Positions 40,846 to 51,515 of a DNA stretch of 64,000 nt are shown piece after piece. The stretch comes from Symbiodinium natans (taxonomy: Eukaryota > Sar > Dinophyceae > Suessiales > Symbiodiniaceae). Within the stretch, counting starts at the first letter, position 1, and every line of letters begins with the position of its first letter. The stretch lies in contig CAJNDS010002524.1 in NCBI GenBank assembly GCA_905221605.1, forward strand, positions 1,053,634-1,117,633, read 5' to 3'. The notes under the pieces are model-generated. The model ran no database searches. It worked only from the letters and a program-made list of their open reading frames with translations, and was not told the DNA's origin. The position numbers and the translations under genes were made by a program.

Positions 40846-41493
40846 GCTTTAGGGTTTGGGGGGTTTTGGGTTTTGGGTTTCTTTTTTGAGTTTATTTAGG
40901 GCTTTGGAGTTTAGAGCTTGCTTTCTGCTAGCAGCTTCAGGCTTCAGGGGTCTAGAGCAGTCAAGGGTAACTTGGGCCGCCCTGCTGCGGAGTCTAGAAA
41001 GCAAGGGGCTTGGGGGTTTTAGGCTTAGGGTTTGCAGGGTTTAGGGCAACTCTGGGCATGAGGTATGCGAAGGCTCCGATGCGGTGTAAACACAACAAAC
41101 AAGGAAACAAGGAATGGCGAATTGCACCCTCAGCCCTAAGTCCTTGCGAGCGTGCACGGCTACATCGCTCGGCCTGAGCTATACAACTACACTGTGCATC
41201 AGATCGGGGAAAACAGCTTGTCAGCAAGGCACTGGCCTCCGGACTACTGTTTTGAATGTGAGGAATGGCCAGTGTTTGTAGGGTTCGCAGGGTCTGTCGT
41301 GTTTTAGAGGGTTTACAGGGGTTTTGAGTGCTGGCTCATGTTGATAGGGTTCATGCGGTTCGCCGGGTCTGTAGTGTTTTACAGGGTTTATAAGCTTTGT
41401 CTGTTGTAGAGACCCTAAACCCTAAACCCTAAACCGAGTGTTTTAGAGGGTTAGGCTTCAGGGTTTTTAGGGTTTCTGGGTTTTCTGGGGCAG

Positions 41494-41582
41494 GGATGCT
41501 CTGGGAGCTGAGGGTGGCCAGCACGCGACCTGGCCGCCAAGAAGACATGCCTCGAATCCTTTCGCGATCATGGGCTTTGGGC
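41494..41582 (+). CDS. Candidate exon
   Basis: CTGGGGCAG| acceptor; reads MLWELRVASTRPGRQEDM and ..SWALG; donor |GTTTAGGG. Confidence 0.5.
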
Positions 41583-41740
41583 GTTTAGGGTTCAGGGTTG
41601 AGGGATTTAGGGTTCAGGGTTTCTCGTTGCAAAAGGGTTTTGGGTTTGGGGGTTGAGGGGTTTAGGGTTTAGGGTTGGGGGGTTGAATGCTGCAAAGCGT
41701 CCTCCAGGCGTGAGCGAGCAAAAGGGTTTACAGCTTCTAG

Positions 41741-41800
41741 GCCGTGCTGAGGAAACTCCGCTACACCACCGATGCCTTGAGAACCCTCAGCCCCAAACCC
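41741..41800 (+). CDS. Candidate exon, 3' border uncertain
   Basis: CAGCTTCTAG| acceptor; reads AVLRKLRYTTDALRTLSP. No clear donor; a CCCTAAA-like run follows. Confidence 0.35.
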
Positions 41801-41976
41801 TTACGCGCCAACCACCTCTAAGGCGGGTTTCCTAGACCGCAAACCCTAAACCCTAAACGCCGTCGGAGCCGGAATCGAAGGCCCCTGAACCCTAAACCCT
41901 ACAAGCGCACAAACATGCTTCAATGCTGGTCTCAATTTTGAAACGACACAGGGTCAGCCCATTGCCCTATTCGCAG

Positions 41977-42012
41977 GAGCCGCCCTGCATGGTTTTTACG
42001 GTTAACTTGAAG
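41977..42012 (+). CDS. Candidate exon upstream of element A
   Basis: CCCTATTCGCAG| acceptor, 12 codons EPPCMVFTVNLK, ending exactly at |GTTCATGGGTCC. Confidence 0.45.
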
Positions 42013-42116
42013 GTTCATGGGTCCTTGTAAGTGGGGTTATAGGTACACCCCTAAGAGCGTTAGAACCCTAATTACCCGTACAACCCTACTTGGAAGTGCT
42101 TTTGGGAACCTCCAAG
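42013..42116 (+). mobile_element. Introner-like element A copy
   Basis: CTTGAAG|GTTCATGGGTCCTTGTAAG at the left, GGGAACCTCCAAG at the right. Phase-0 continuation at the TIR end would meet TAG, so the used acceptor would have to be downstream. Confidence 0.55.
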
Positions 42117-42599
42117 TAGGGCTGAAAAAGCCAGGCTCCAGCCCCTGCACTCCCAACTTGGCAGGACTGTACAGCCTGAGTTTAGGGTTTAGAGTTTAGG
42201 GTTCAGGGTTCAGTTTAGGGTTTAGGGTTCAGGGTTTAGGGTTTAGGGTTTAGGGTTTTGGGGTTGCGGTCCTTAATCCTAAACCCTAAGCCCTTGTCCG
42301 GGGGCTAAAGAATCCACAGACACACCGCCTATTCGGCCCAAACAACAGCACCCTCGTTTTAGGCCACTGGGCATTCTTGTTAGCAAGGAGAATAGATTCG
42401 AAAACCCTACTCTTGAACCCCATCCCTAAACCCAAACCCCTCAACCCTAAACCCTAAACCCTACACCCTAAACCCTAAGCTCGGAATCAGGGTGGCCTGG
42501 GCAAAGGCCAGCTTCGGCAAGCTGTTTTCAGGAAGCCGCTCGACGCCTGAGTTTGGAAGTTTGTGTTGCTCTCGGCAGGTTGTAGTTGTTTGGGTTGGG

Positions 42600-42690
42600 A
42601 TCTTCCCCCGTATACGAACAGTCCTTAAAGGGCATTAGAGTACCCTCCAGTATGATAACCTGTTAGTACAAGGGGGAATATCCCCAAGTT
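42600..42690 (+). mobile_element. Inverted-repeat element B, copy 1
   Basis: TTGGGATCTTCCCCCGTATA, ACAGTCCTTAA at the left; TTAGTACAAGGGGGAATATC, CCCAAG at the right. Related copies at 45957-46056, 55067-55168 and 62654-62748. Confidence 0.65.
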
Positions 42691-43241
42691 TGGGGTTTGT
42701 GGCTTGAGGTTTTGGGGTCTTGGTATGGTCTGGCCTTTAGGGCGTTGGTAGTGTTTCGGGGTTTAGGCTTCGGGTTTCGGGCTTATGGGCTGTGCTCAAG
42801 ATCTGGCAGGGGCTTTTGCGGGTCGAAGACGGCCCCGTAGGAAGGAAAAATCGCTTTCGCGGGGCATTTGGTGAGGGTTTGGGCTTTAGGGGTTGGGCTA
42901 CGTGAGTCAAAGGCCGCTTTGCTCGAGAAACAATTTGCTGGCAATGGCCAAATGGTATGCTCGTCGCTGCAATGCTGCGCAGGTCGGCACGAGAGTAGTA
43001 ATGCACAACCAGCCCTCTGCAACAATCAGCTTGTCAGATGCGTTTGGTCCACACGGTTTTCGGTGCAACATGCTCACGGAAAAAAGCGCAAACCAGCTTT
43101 TCATGACGGATATCGTGGGTTTAGGGTTTAGGGTTTAGGGTTTTAGGGTTTAGGGTTTAGGGTTTAGGGTTTAGGGTTTAGGGTTTAGGGTTTAGGGTTT
43201 AGGGTTTAGGGTCATTCTACAAGTGGGCCTTTCAGGCTTAG

Positions 43242-44054
43242 CATGCTGCTGATGTGTGGATCAATGACAACAAACGCGTCACTACAAGATCGGACGCACA
43301 TGTGGCATGGCAACAGGAGAAGCTCGCTCAGTCAAGGGTTTCCCTAACCGTTCCACCTCAAGTATCGTTCCACCTCAATTTCAGCGTGCTGCTTCAGCGC
43401 GAAACCCACGCGCTGAAGCAGCATCCGAAATTGAGGCAGCACCCAAATCGAGGCAGCATGCATTTGGCACGGGAATTTGGCTTGGCATGTTTCTTCTCAA
43501 ACAAAAGAGCCTTTCTAGCGAAACCCAGTTGATTTTCACAGCGTGCCACCTCGACTATCGTTCCACCTCAATTTCAGCGTGCTGCTTCAGCGCACAACCC
43601 CCGCTGAAGCAGCACCCAAAATCGAGGCAGCACCCAAATCGAGGCGGAATGGCTATGGAACTCCTTGACTCAGAGGGCCATTGCACTGTGGCCATTCAAC
43701 CTACCTGAGCTAGCTTCTAACCCTAAACCCTAAACCCTAAACCTCAGATTCAACCTAAAGCTTCTTTCGGTGTGAGTTATGCCCCAAGCTGGCGGATGAG
43801 AGTCCTGGATGCCAAAAACAACAAGGGTTTCAGGGTTTGGGTTTAGGGGTTTAGGGTTCGGGCTCAGGGTTTAGTTTTTGGGGCTTAGGGTTTATAGGGC
43901 TCAGGGTTTGGGGAACCCCCCTTGGCCGGCTCAGAAACCCCACGACCTGAGCCGGAGCCTGGACGTCTGAGGTGACGGCGCCTTGAGCGCAGGTATTGAC
44001 ACGGTGGACATCGAGTTCACGAAAGTCCATCTTGCCCAGTTGGACGCTTGCCGT
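43242..44054 (+). CDS. Three candidate exons in continuous phase
   Basis: 43242-43337 (32 codons, HAADVWINDNKRVTTRSDA.., donor |GTTTCCC), 43748-43826 (IQPKASFGVSYAPSWRMR.., ends with one extra base before GTTTCAGG) and 43993-44054 (two bases then IDTVDIEFTKVHLAQLDA.., donor |GTAGGTG). Phases agree at both joins. The first intron holds two copies of a hairpin repeat. Family unknown. Confidence 0.6.
43360..43645. repeat. Duplicated hairpin repeat within an intron
   Basis: Two copies (about 43362-43460 and 43553-43645) of CCACCTCAATTTCAGCGTGC, TGCTTCAGCGC, a short loop, then GCGCTGAAGCAGC, AAATCGAGGC. GCTGCTTCAGCGC/GCGCTGAAGCAGC is a perfect 13-bp stem in the first copy. Confidence 0.8.
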
Positions 44055-44186
44055 GTAGGTGCTGAGAGTTTAAGGCTAGTAGAAGGTTCCGGGATGGTGT
44101 CCTTCTTCCAAGTTCCTGTGGAGGGTTTAGGGTTTAGGGTTTAGGGTTTAGGGTTTAGGGTTTAGGGTTTAGGGTTTAGGGTTTAG

Positions 44187-44460
44187 GGTTTATCGGTATA
44201 CATTCCGCGCTTAAACAAAGTCAAGCCCAAGAAGACCTGACTTGGTCCTACTTGGTGTTTCATGGGTACTTATATCCCCAATTCTGCGTCTACTTATAAC
44301 CCACCTCGAGGACTTCGGGGACTTTAGAGGCCTTGTCAGTGAAGTTAAGATTGGGGTTATAAGCACCCTGAACCTCGAAGCAGGCTGCTGAAGCCGAAGA
44401 GAGGGATCGGGGAATCGGTCTTGCTGTCTCTCACTCACCGGGGCTACATCTTTCTGAGTT
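44187..44460 (+). CDS. Two candidate islands split by element A, frame ambiguous
   Basis: Left island 44187-44254 can read SALKQSQAQEDLTWSYL. The right island from 44381 is open in two good frames (QAAEAEERDRGIGLAV.. or RLLKPKRGIGESVLLSL..). Both can be joined, depending on whether GTGTTTC or GTTTCATG is the donor. Confidence 0.4.
44255..44380 (+). mobile_element. Introner-like element A copy
   Basis: 126 bases, GTGTTTCATGGGTACTTATA to GGGGTTATAAGCACCCTGAA, CCTCGAAG|. Confidence 0.6.
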
Positions 44461-45275
44461 GTACATGTTTTGCGCTTGTCGCTTTGGCAGAACCCCCCCC
44501 CCCCTTAAATGTCTACGAGCACTGACTTGTACAGGGCGATGCCGTGGCATATTCACCTAGCTTTCCGCACATCCGCTTGAACCTTCAACATCCAACTCAA
44601 CAGCAGACAGCAAGCAAGTAAGAGTTTGAACAACGTTTGCCATCGTGCTCTTGACCCGACAGAAGATGGATTACTTTACTGTTCTCCGATAGGAATCCTG
44701 CTTCTGATGGCTGACTCTGCGGCTTAAAGTCAGGGTGTGCGCATCTTGAAGACGTACCCCCCCCCCCCCCCCCCACTGCGCACGAGCTATTGGCAACTCA
44801 AGCCCTAAGCCCAAGGGTTTAGGGTTTAGGGTTTAGGGTTTAGGGTTTAGGGTTTAGGGTTTAGGGTTTAGGGTTTAGGGTCTAGGGTTTAGGGTTTAGG
44901 GTTTAGGGTTTAGGGCTTGGGTGTAGGCCATTCTGTTGGGGCATGGTGCCAGCGAAGGACATTTCGAACTTCCCCGGCGAGGAAGGTATCAGGAAAGCAG
45001 CACCTTGGCTCAAGCCACACTGCCCTAAACCCTGCAAACCCTAAATCCTGCAAGCCCTAAACCCTAAACCCTAAAGACCACGAGTTGCAGGAGCTGAGAT
45101 GCAAGGACCCTGAGGAAGGTACCTTTGAGTTTACTGGCTCCTCATGCACATGCAGTTGCCACGTGTAGACCCTGCCGGAACATCACCCCAAGCCCGAAAA
45201 GCCCTAAACACTAAACCCTAAACCCGAAACCCTAAACCTAAACCCCAAACCCTAAACCCTAAACCTTTCTGTGAG

Positions 45276-45837
45276 GTCAACGGCCTCCTGGAGACCAGAT
45301 TGAGAGACGAGCTCGAGAAAATTCTGGAGTCCGCTGGATGCAATATGAGCTACTTGCAGGTTCATGGGGACTTATAAGTATGGTTTAGGGTTTAAGAAAG
45401 GTTTAGGGTGTTAGGGTTTAAGACTTCTCAGAAAGGTTACGTACTACAACCAGAATTACTCAACTTACAACCCTCCTAGTAAGTACCCAGGCACCTCCAA
45501 GCGATATCCAAGCTCGGTATGGGCTCTTGGGATCTTTTCGGTCTCCCACAGAAGGTCATAAGCAGGGCCTAGACTTTGACATAAGTCCCGTATCCAGAGC
45601 ATTTGCGAAGAAGCCGGGCACCTTAAGAGACTTAGTAGCCCAGTGGTACCCTTTACCCTTTTTTTTTTGGTTCTGGGTTCCCCTTTACCCTTTTTTTTTT
45701 GTTCTGGGTTCCCCTTATTGAAAGTAGCCAACAAAAAAAGGGTGCCCTTGTGAGAATATGGTTACTGGGCTACTAAGGAGACGCTTGCATGTCTCGATTT
45801 TGAGGGATGCAGGGCATGGCTTCGAGTCGACTCTGGG
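45276..45837 (+). CDS. Candidate exons around elements A and D
   Basis: The first island (45276-45359) is open in two frames (VNGLLETRLRDELEKILES.. or ..SGVRWMQYELLA). The middle island, 45502 or 45513 to 45634, reads ARYGLLGSFRSPTEGHKQGL.. to ..KKPGTLRDL. The last, 45778-45837, reads ETLACLDFEGCRAWLRVDSG with donor |GTGTGAGTG. The join across element D is phase 0 and clean. The join across element A needs the second frame and an acceptor 11 bases inside. Confidence 0.5.
45360..45501 (+). mobile_element. Introner-like element A copy
   Basis: ACTTGCAG|GTTCATGGGGACTTATAA at the left; CTAGTAAGTACCCAGGCACC, TCCAAG| at the right, with a short TTTAGGG block inside. Confidence 0.6.
45635..45777 (+). 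mobile_element. Inverted-repeat intron element D, copy 1
   Basis: 143 bases, GTAGCCCAGTGGTACCC to GGTTACTGGGCTACTAAG|. It contains two CCCTTT(A)CCC-T-run-GGTTCTGGGTTCCCCTT repeats. The TIR extends into both exons (GAGACTTA left, GGAGAC right). Confidence 0.7.
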
Positions 45838-45956
45838 GTGTGAGTGTGTGTGTGTGTGTGTGTTGTGTTTTTGGGTTTAGGGTTTAGGGTTTAGGGTTTA
45901 GGGTTTAGGGTTTAGGGTTTAGGGTTTGGGGTTTGGGGTTTAGGGTTTAGGGTCTA

Positions 45957-46056
45957 TTGGGATGTTCCCCTTGATACTAACAGTCTTTAATAAGGATTTG
46001 TAATACGAGTACTATAGTCTTTTAAGGGCTGTTAGTAGGAGAGCATCCCAAGTCTA
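45957..46056 (+). mobile_element. Inverted-repeat element B, copy 2
   Basis: TTGGGATGTTCCCC, ACTAACAGTC at the left; GGGCTGTTAGTAGGAG, GCATCCCAAG at the right. Confidence 0.7.
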
Positions 46057-46149
46057 GGGTCTAGGGTTTAGGGGTTCCGATTCCGGTGGCATTGTTCTAA
46101 GCCTACACCCCTACACCCCTACACCCTCAACCCTAAACTCTGCTTGGAG

Positions 46150-46275
46150 GTTCATGGGCACTTATAACCCCAATTCGAAGCCTACTACTAACCTACCTAG
46201 AGGACTTAGGGACCTTAGGGTACTTATCACCCGAAGTATATCCCTACACTTTGTGCTGTAGTAGTGCATTATAAG
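46150..46275 (+). mobile_element. Introner-like element A, diverged right end
   Basis: GCTTGGAG|GTTCATGGGCACTTATAA at the left; the right end is hard to place (GCATTATAAGC). Confidence 0.45.
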
Positions 46276-46519
46276 CTGGCCCTTCCTCGAAGCGCCAAAG
46301 CACAAGATGCAACAGTGGGGCCCGGTTTGGTGCGGTGGTTTGTTCAGACATCCGCGATCTTGGATGGAAACCCTAAACCCTAAACCCTAAACCCTAAACC
46401 CTAAACCCTAAACCCTAAACCCTAAACCCTACTAAACCCTAAACCCTAACCCCCCCTCCCCCCCATCATGCAGCAAACGGTTTTCTGCTGGGGCAGCAGA
46501 AGGAAACCCAGAAGTGTCA

Positions 46520-46585
46520 GCCTAAGGAACAAGCTGAAGGACATCATCCAGAATGCGATCTCCAACGGAGTGACTCTTGTACCAC
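46520..46585 (+). CDS. Candidate exon, borders approximate
   Basis: Open after a CATCATGCAG| site at about 46473; the best part reads SLRNKLKDIIQNAISNGVTL before a GTACCA donor-like site. Confidence 0.35.
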
Positions 46586-46627
46586 CCTAAACCCTAAACC
46601 CTAAACTCTAAACCCTAAACCCTAAAG

Positions 46628-46881
46628 CCCCCGAAGCTTTCGGATCCTCGGTGGGCCTTTCCCTCCGCCTCCTGGTTCTTAGTCGGGAATGAGGGAATTA
46701 GGGCCCTACATGCACCCTTTTGAGGGAATATACAGGGTACCTCATTCCCTTACTAAGAACCAGGCAGCTTCAAGAGGGATTAGAGTCAGGAGTATATCTT
46801 CATACGGTTTACAGCCTACAGTCCTTACCTGCTCTTTTGCGCTCATCCAGGGTGCTCAGGTTGCAACCAAATGTGCCCAAG
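46628..46881 (+). CDS. Two candidate exons joined in phase across element F
   Basis: Exon 46628-46674 reads PEAFGSSVGLSLRLL. Exon 46764-46881 continues in phase 0 with AASRGIRVRSISSYGLQP and ends ..VATKCAQ before |GTTTCATG. The intervening 89 bases are exactly element F. Confidence 0.6.
46675..46763 (+). mobile_element. Inverted-repeat intron element F
   Basis: 89 bases, GTTCTTAGTCGGGAATGAGG to CCTCATTCCCTTACTAAGAA, CCAG|. GT and AG are the termini of a nearly perfect 22-bp TIR. Confidence 0.75.
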
Positions 46882-47285
46882 GTTTCATGAACCCTAAACC
46901 CCAAACGTACTAGTTCCTCAAGTTTGCGTAAGCTCCCAGAGTTTGACCAGGGGGGCGGGGGGGAGGAGTTTAGGGTTTGAGGTTTAGGGCAGCCGGGTTG
47001 TTCCTCAAGCCTGACGGACTCAAAAAAAGCCTGTTGCAAAAGGGAAGCTTCAACCCAGAACTCCTCAACCGCCTGCCCGAAGCCCTAAACCCTAAACCCT
47101 AAACCCTAAAATCCAAGATGAAGACTTTTGACCCTCATCCTGGCATTACAAAAGCACCACATCCGGGCGAAATTCAAGGGACGCAATTTGCACATGACCC
47201 AGTCCCACGAACCTCCAAGCCTAAACCCTCAACCCTCAACCCTCAACCCTGAACCCTAAACCCTAAACCCTAAAGGCCCTCTAAG

Positions 47286-47400
47286 ACCCTACATACCGCC
47301 TCTGTTTGCCGCCCGAACTTCGCCGACTCTGAGGAGCTCGGTGGGTTCGAAGATCCAGATGCCCAGCGGCGACTCGGGCCGGCGCTTGTACACCTGCCAG
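47286..47400 (+). CDS. Candidate exon, 37-38 codons
   Basis: CCCTCTAAG| acceptor; the + frame reads YIPPLFAARTSPTLRSSVG.. and ends ..RRLYTCQ with GC donor CAG|GCCGTTGG before a long TTTAGGG array. A minus-strand frame with a GTATGT donor is also open, so strand is not fully certain. Confidence 0.4.
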
Positions 47401-48730
47401 GCCGTTGGGGTTTGGGGTTTAGGGTTTAGGGTTTGGGGTTTTGGGTTTAGGGTTTAGGGTTAGGGTTTAGGGTTTAGGGTTTAGGGTTTAGGGTTTAGGG
47501 TTTAGGGATTAGGGTTTAGGGCTTAGGGCTTAGGGCTTAGGGCTTAGGGTTTAGGGTTTAGGGTTTAGGGTTTAGGGTTTAGGGTTTAGGGTTTAGGGTT
47601 TAGGGCAAGCAGGCGAGAGACCAGCAGGCCAGAGCCCAGCAGGCGAGCATCATGAGCATCAGCCGCCCAGGCCGTTCATCTGCCACAAAAGCTTCACATC
47701 TTTTTACAGCCCAGCACGTCTGGCGACGAGTCTTTAAACCCCTAAGCCCTAAACCCTAGCATACTTTACACTTTTTGAGGATGCTATCTTTTTGGGGGCT
47801 AATGAACCTAGGTAGGCCCTTGGGACATTTTGTATTTTCCCTTATTTGGGTTTAAGAGCATCATATTCAGGAATATTTTTCAGAGGGTTTTAGGGGCAAT
47901 CCTAGGAACTCAGCAACGAGACATCTGAAAAGCCCGTCATCCCCACAGGCCTTCGATGGGCCCCTTGACTGACAGCGAGGGCTGGAGCATCGTGCAGGAT
48001 CTGGGGGTTTGGACTTGGAGGATTCGAGGTTTGGAGGGTTTAGGGTTTAGGGTTTAGGGTTTAGGGTTTAGGGTTTAGGGTTTAGGGTTTAGGGTTTAGG
48101 GTTTAGGGTCTTCTTTCAAGCTGCGGCTTAGGGGGCTAGATGTGAAGTTTGGGGCAGGAGGCTATGAGACTCTGCAAATCGGCTACGGACTCTGAATAAG
48201 TCGAGGCCCCTAAGCCCTAAACCGACTCAGGTCTTACATGGTGTCTCCTGCGAGAAGCCTCCTCCAGCTTCCCCACGCCCGGGGGCCTGGGTTGGTTGCT
48301 TTTGCTCTTCCTCGGAGGGGGGTGTGTTATTGACACCTTCAATCCCTAGTGCCAAGTGTGCTGCTTCCCAGACGCCCCTCGAGTTTTTTTTTTAATTCTC
48401 AAGGCCTCATGCGTGGTAAGCACGCATAGCCTTTGGGAGCAAGGAGGGGAGGGAGAGTAGCGCAAAGAGCCGACTCGGCTTGGAGATTGGTGGTTTTGGG
48501 ATGTGTTTTAGGGGCTCGGGGGTGTGGGATCTGTCTGAACTCCAGACGCGTTTGTTCTAGAAGCCCTGGGTCGCGTTCAGGACTCGGAGCCTACCCTAAA
48601 CTCCCTAAACCCTTAGACCACAAACCCTCTGCGTCCGAGGCGCTGCTCTTAATCCTGGTGGCGTGGTTTCTGTGCTGAGCCGTGCCCACGGGCGCTGCGC
48701 CCTCTCGTCTATCGGCCGGAGCCTGGTACC

Positions 48731-48842
48731 AGGATGGGCCATTAGGCCTTCAAATCCCCATAATATTCCCGAAAAAATGGCCATTTTAAGGGATTATAGG
48801 GTATAATCGCCCATCCTGGCTAATGTTCCTTGGAGGCTTTGG
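48731..48842 (+). mobile_element. Inverted-repeat element G
   Basis: CCTG|GTACCAGGATGGGCCATT at the left; ATAATCGCCCATCCTGG at the right, then CTAATGTTCCTTGGAG|. The left island can end RCALSSIGRSL and the right island continues ALEPSMALKFDRRAQSW in phase 0 to a TGA near 48904. Confidence 0.55.
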
Positions 48843-48904
48843 AGCCTTCGATGGCGTTGAAATTTGATCGGCGGGCTCAATCGTGGGCTTTGGGAGTTCA
48901 ATTG

Positions 48905-49265
48905 TGACCGAATGTCGATCTGTATATGCTACGCATTCTACTTGCATAAAATGTGCTTTGCATATTTTATCTTGCATTTTGAGTTTAGCGTTATTATGTC
49001 CTCTACTTATATACCAGACATTCTCTATTGCATGTATAGACCGGTATCACAGTCGCATCATTTACATTGCGTAGCACAAGTTGCTTATGTCTGTTATTCG
49101 CTCCAGGTTACAAACTATGTTCTTGTAAAATGTATAGGTAGTATACATTTCTTATTTATTTATGTATCTATGAATGCTTACATTGTGCTGGACAGAGACC
49201 ATACGATACTTTACTACACTATACGCACATTGTATAGAAGCCACGGCCTTCTTCCTCGCGCGTAA
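48905..49265. other. AT-rich unique stretch
   Basis: It is more AT-rich than its surroundings, with no telomere-like block and no coding bias. It could be the 3' UTR or intergenic space after the preceding islands. Confidence 0.35.
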
Positions 49266-49540
49266 ATGCCTTAGGGTTTTCAGGGTTGTTATTGGGGTTG
49301 CTAGGGTTTGTTCAAGGGTTTTAAGGTCAGGGTTCTAGGGTTTTCGGGGATTCGGGGAAGGGTTCGGCTCTATAAGGGGACTCCGGCGGAGCCCCTGCAA
49401 CACCAGAAAAAAAAGGGGAAGAGGATGTACACACGTTCTTCTAGCGGGATATTGCTTATGAACATACACACATACCGTAGAACATTCTGAACCTGCTCTG
49501 TCGATGTATGAGCCCGCGCGGGTCTCCTGTATGTCTGCAG

Positions 49541-49723
49541 GCGAAGTTTCTGCTAATGCCTCCACGCCTCGCGGCAGGGAAACTTGAAATGGTTTCTTGC
49601 TGCCACATCCAAGACTTGAATGCCCGTGCCTCTGAGCATTTGAATGTGGGCTGCTTGCTGTCGCGGGGCGTCTCTTCAGCTTGGAGAGGGAGAGCTGCCT
49701 GGACGCTGCTCTCTAAGATTCAG
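49541..49723 (+). CDS. Candidate exon, 61 codons
   Basis: CTGTATGTCTGCAG| acceptor, phase 0, includes CHIQDLNARASEHLNVGCLL and SSAWRGRAAWTLLSKIQ, donor CAG|GTTCCG. Family unknown. Confidence 0.45.
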
Positions 49724-50519
49724 GTTCCGGGGCCACGAGCAACGTGCACTTCTGTGCCATGTTGTCTTCTGGCCATTTTCCTCAGCATCACCCCTTTTCA
49801 ACCCTAAACCCTAAGTTCACTTCAAGACCAAGTTTTGGCATCCTCGAGCTCCAGCCTGTTTTTCTGGTTTTAGGGTTTAGAGTTTTAGGGTTTTAGGGTT
49901 TAGGGTTTTATGGTTTAGGGTTTAGGGTTTTAGGGTTTTAGGGTTTAGGGTTTAGGGTTTAGGCCGCAGACTAGTAGCAAAAGGGATTAGGGTTCAGAGC
50001 ACCTACGCCATTCTGCTACAGCACAAGTTTAAGGAAGCTTCAGCCAAGTTCGCGATGCACGAGTTGTGTGGACCGTGCTTGGTTCGCGACGCACGAGTTG
50101 TGTAGACCGTGATTAAGCATGGCCAGCGAGCAACGTCATAGTCCCACCCTGAACCCTGAAGCCTTAACCCTAAATAGTCCTACGTAGCTTGTCTCCAAGG
50201 AGCTTCTTCGAGACAGTCCACAAGACCGCATGCATAAACCCTAAACCCTAAACCCTGAACCCTAAACCCTAAACCCTACACCGCACTGAACCTATGCGAG
50301 TGATGCTGAATGCTCCAGTCCGAGCACTTCAAGCACTTCTGGAGCAAGTGAGAAGTAGATAGCGCACCGGGGGCCCAGGGTCGGGCGTAGAGTTAGGGTT
50401 TAGGGTTTAGGGTTTAGGGTTTAGGGTTTAGGGTTTAGGGTTTAGGGTTTTAGGGTTTTAGGGTTTTAGGGTTTTGGGTTTTAGGGTATAGGGCATAGGG
50501 ATGGGGCCGGACCCTGTAT

Positions 50520-51325
50520 CGTCTTGAGCTTTATAACATTTCCTTGTGAGCTACACAACCGGCTTGTTGTGAGAACAACGATTGCGAGGCATCTCATTTG
50601 GGCACCACGAAGGCACAGCACATTGTCACCCTAAACCCAATATTATCAAGAGCAAGCCTTACGGTGAGAAGTTCTGAAGCTTAGGGTTTATTCTTCTTGG
50701 CTTCGTACATGTAAAGGGGATCTTGCGACATCTAAGAAGCACGTCTGACGCGATGGGCTCTCTCTATACATGCAAGTCTGTCGCATCACGGCTTGCCCAC
50801 GGCCGGGGCGCCTCGACATGTTGCCATTATCGCATAGCAGGCAGCGCCCCAGACGTGGCGCCGTGATGCTGGGCACGGGCCAAGGGGCCTGCTGTCCCTG
50901 TTTGCCGGCTGCTGGCCCGAATGGGTCTAGCTAGCAACTTATGGGAAAGATGGCGGCGTCGCGCCTCACACAAGACACATGCTGTCCAAAAGCGGCCACA
51001 CCTGCACCCTAGTCAGCTTATTCGTTTCGGACTGGAGATGCAATATGCCAGGTGTCGAAGTTGAGTAGCTCGTTGCGCGCAGCGGCGTCTGTCGGCAGCG
51101 CCAAACTACACAGCACCGCAGCTTCGCAGCTGTCTTAATGTCAAGCTCAAGAGGGGTCGGAGGGGCTTGTGGTAGGCAGTCTGGTTTCTACTGTTTCGCC
51201 CCTTGGCTTCAGACGTATGCTTCCGGAGGAGCCGGCCCATCGCCAGTTGCTGTTTTGCACACATTTACAGACTAATCTCTCGACCTCTGTCGAGGGATGA
51301 AGATGCGGCGGATGCTTGCATGACT
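50520..51325. other. Long stretch without telomere-like blocks
   Basis: About 800 bases of unique, moderately GC-rich DNA. A 62-residue minus-strand frame (50876-50688) exists but has no supporting features. Nothing else recognised. Confidence 0.4.
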
Positions 51326-51327
51326 AG

Positions 51328-51515
51328 GCCCTAAACCCTAAACCCTAAACCCTAAACCCTAAACCCTAAACCCTAAACCCTAAACCCTAAACCCTAAACC
51401 CTAAACCCTAAACCCTAAACCCTAAACCCTAAACCCTAAACCCTAAACCCTAAACCCTAAACCCTAAACCCTAAACCCTAAACCCTAAACCCTAAACCCT
51501 AAACCCTAAACCCTA
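51328..51515 (-). repeat. Long CCCTAAA array
   Basis: About 26 perfect heptamers in minus orientation. Confidence 0.97.
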
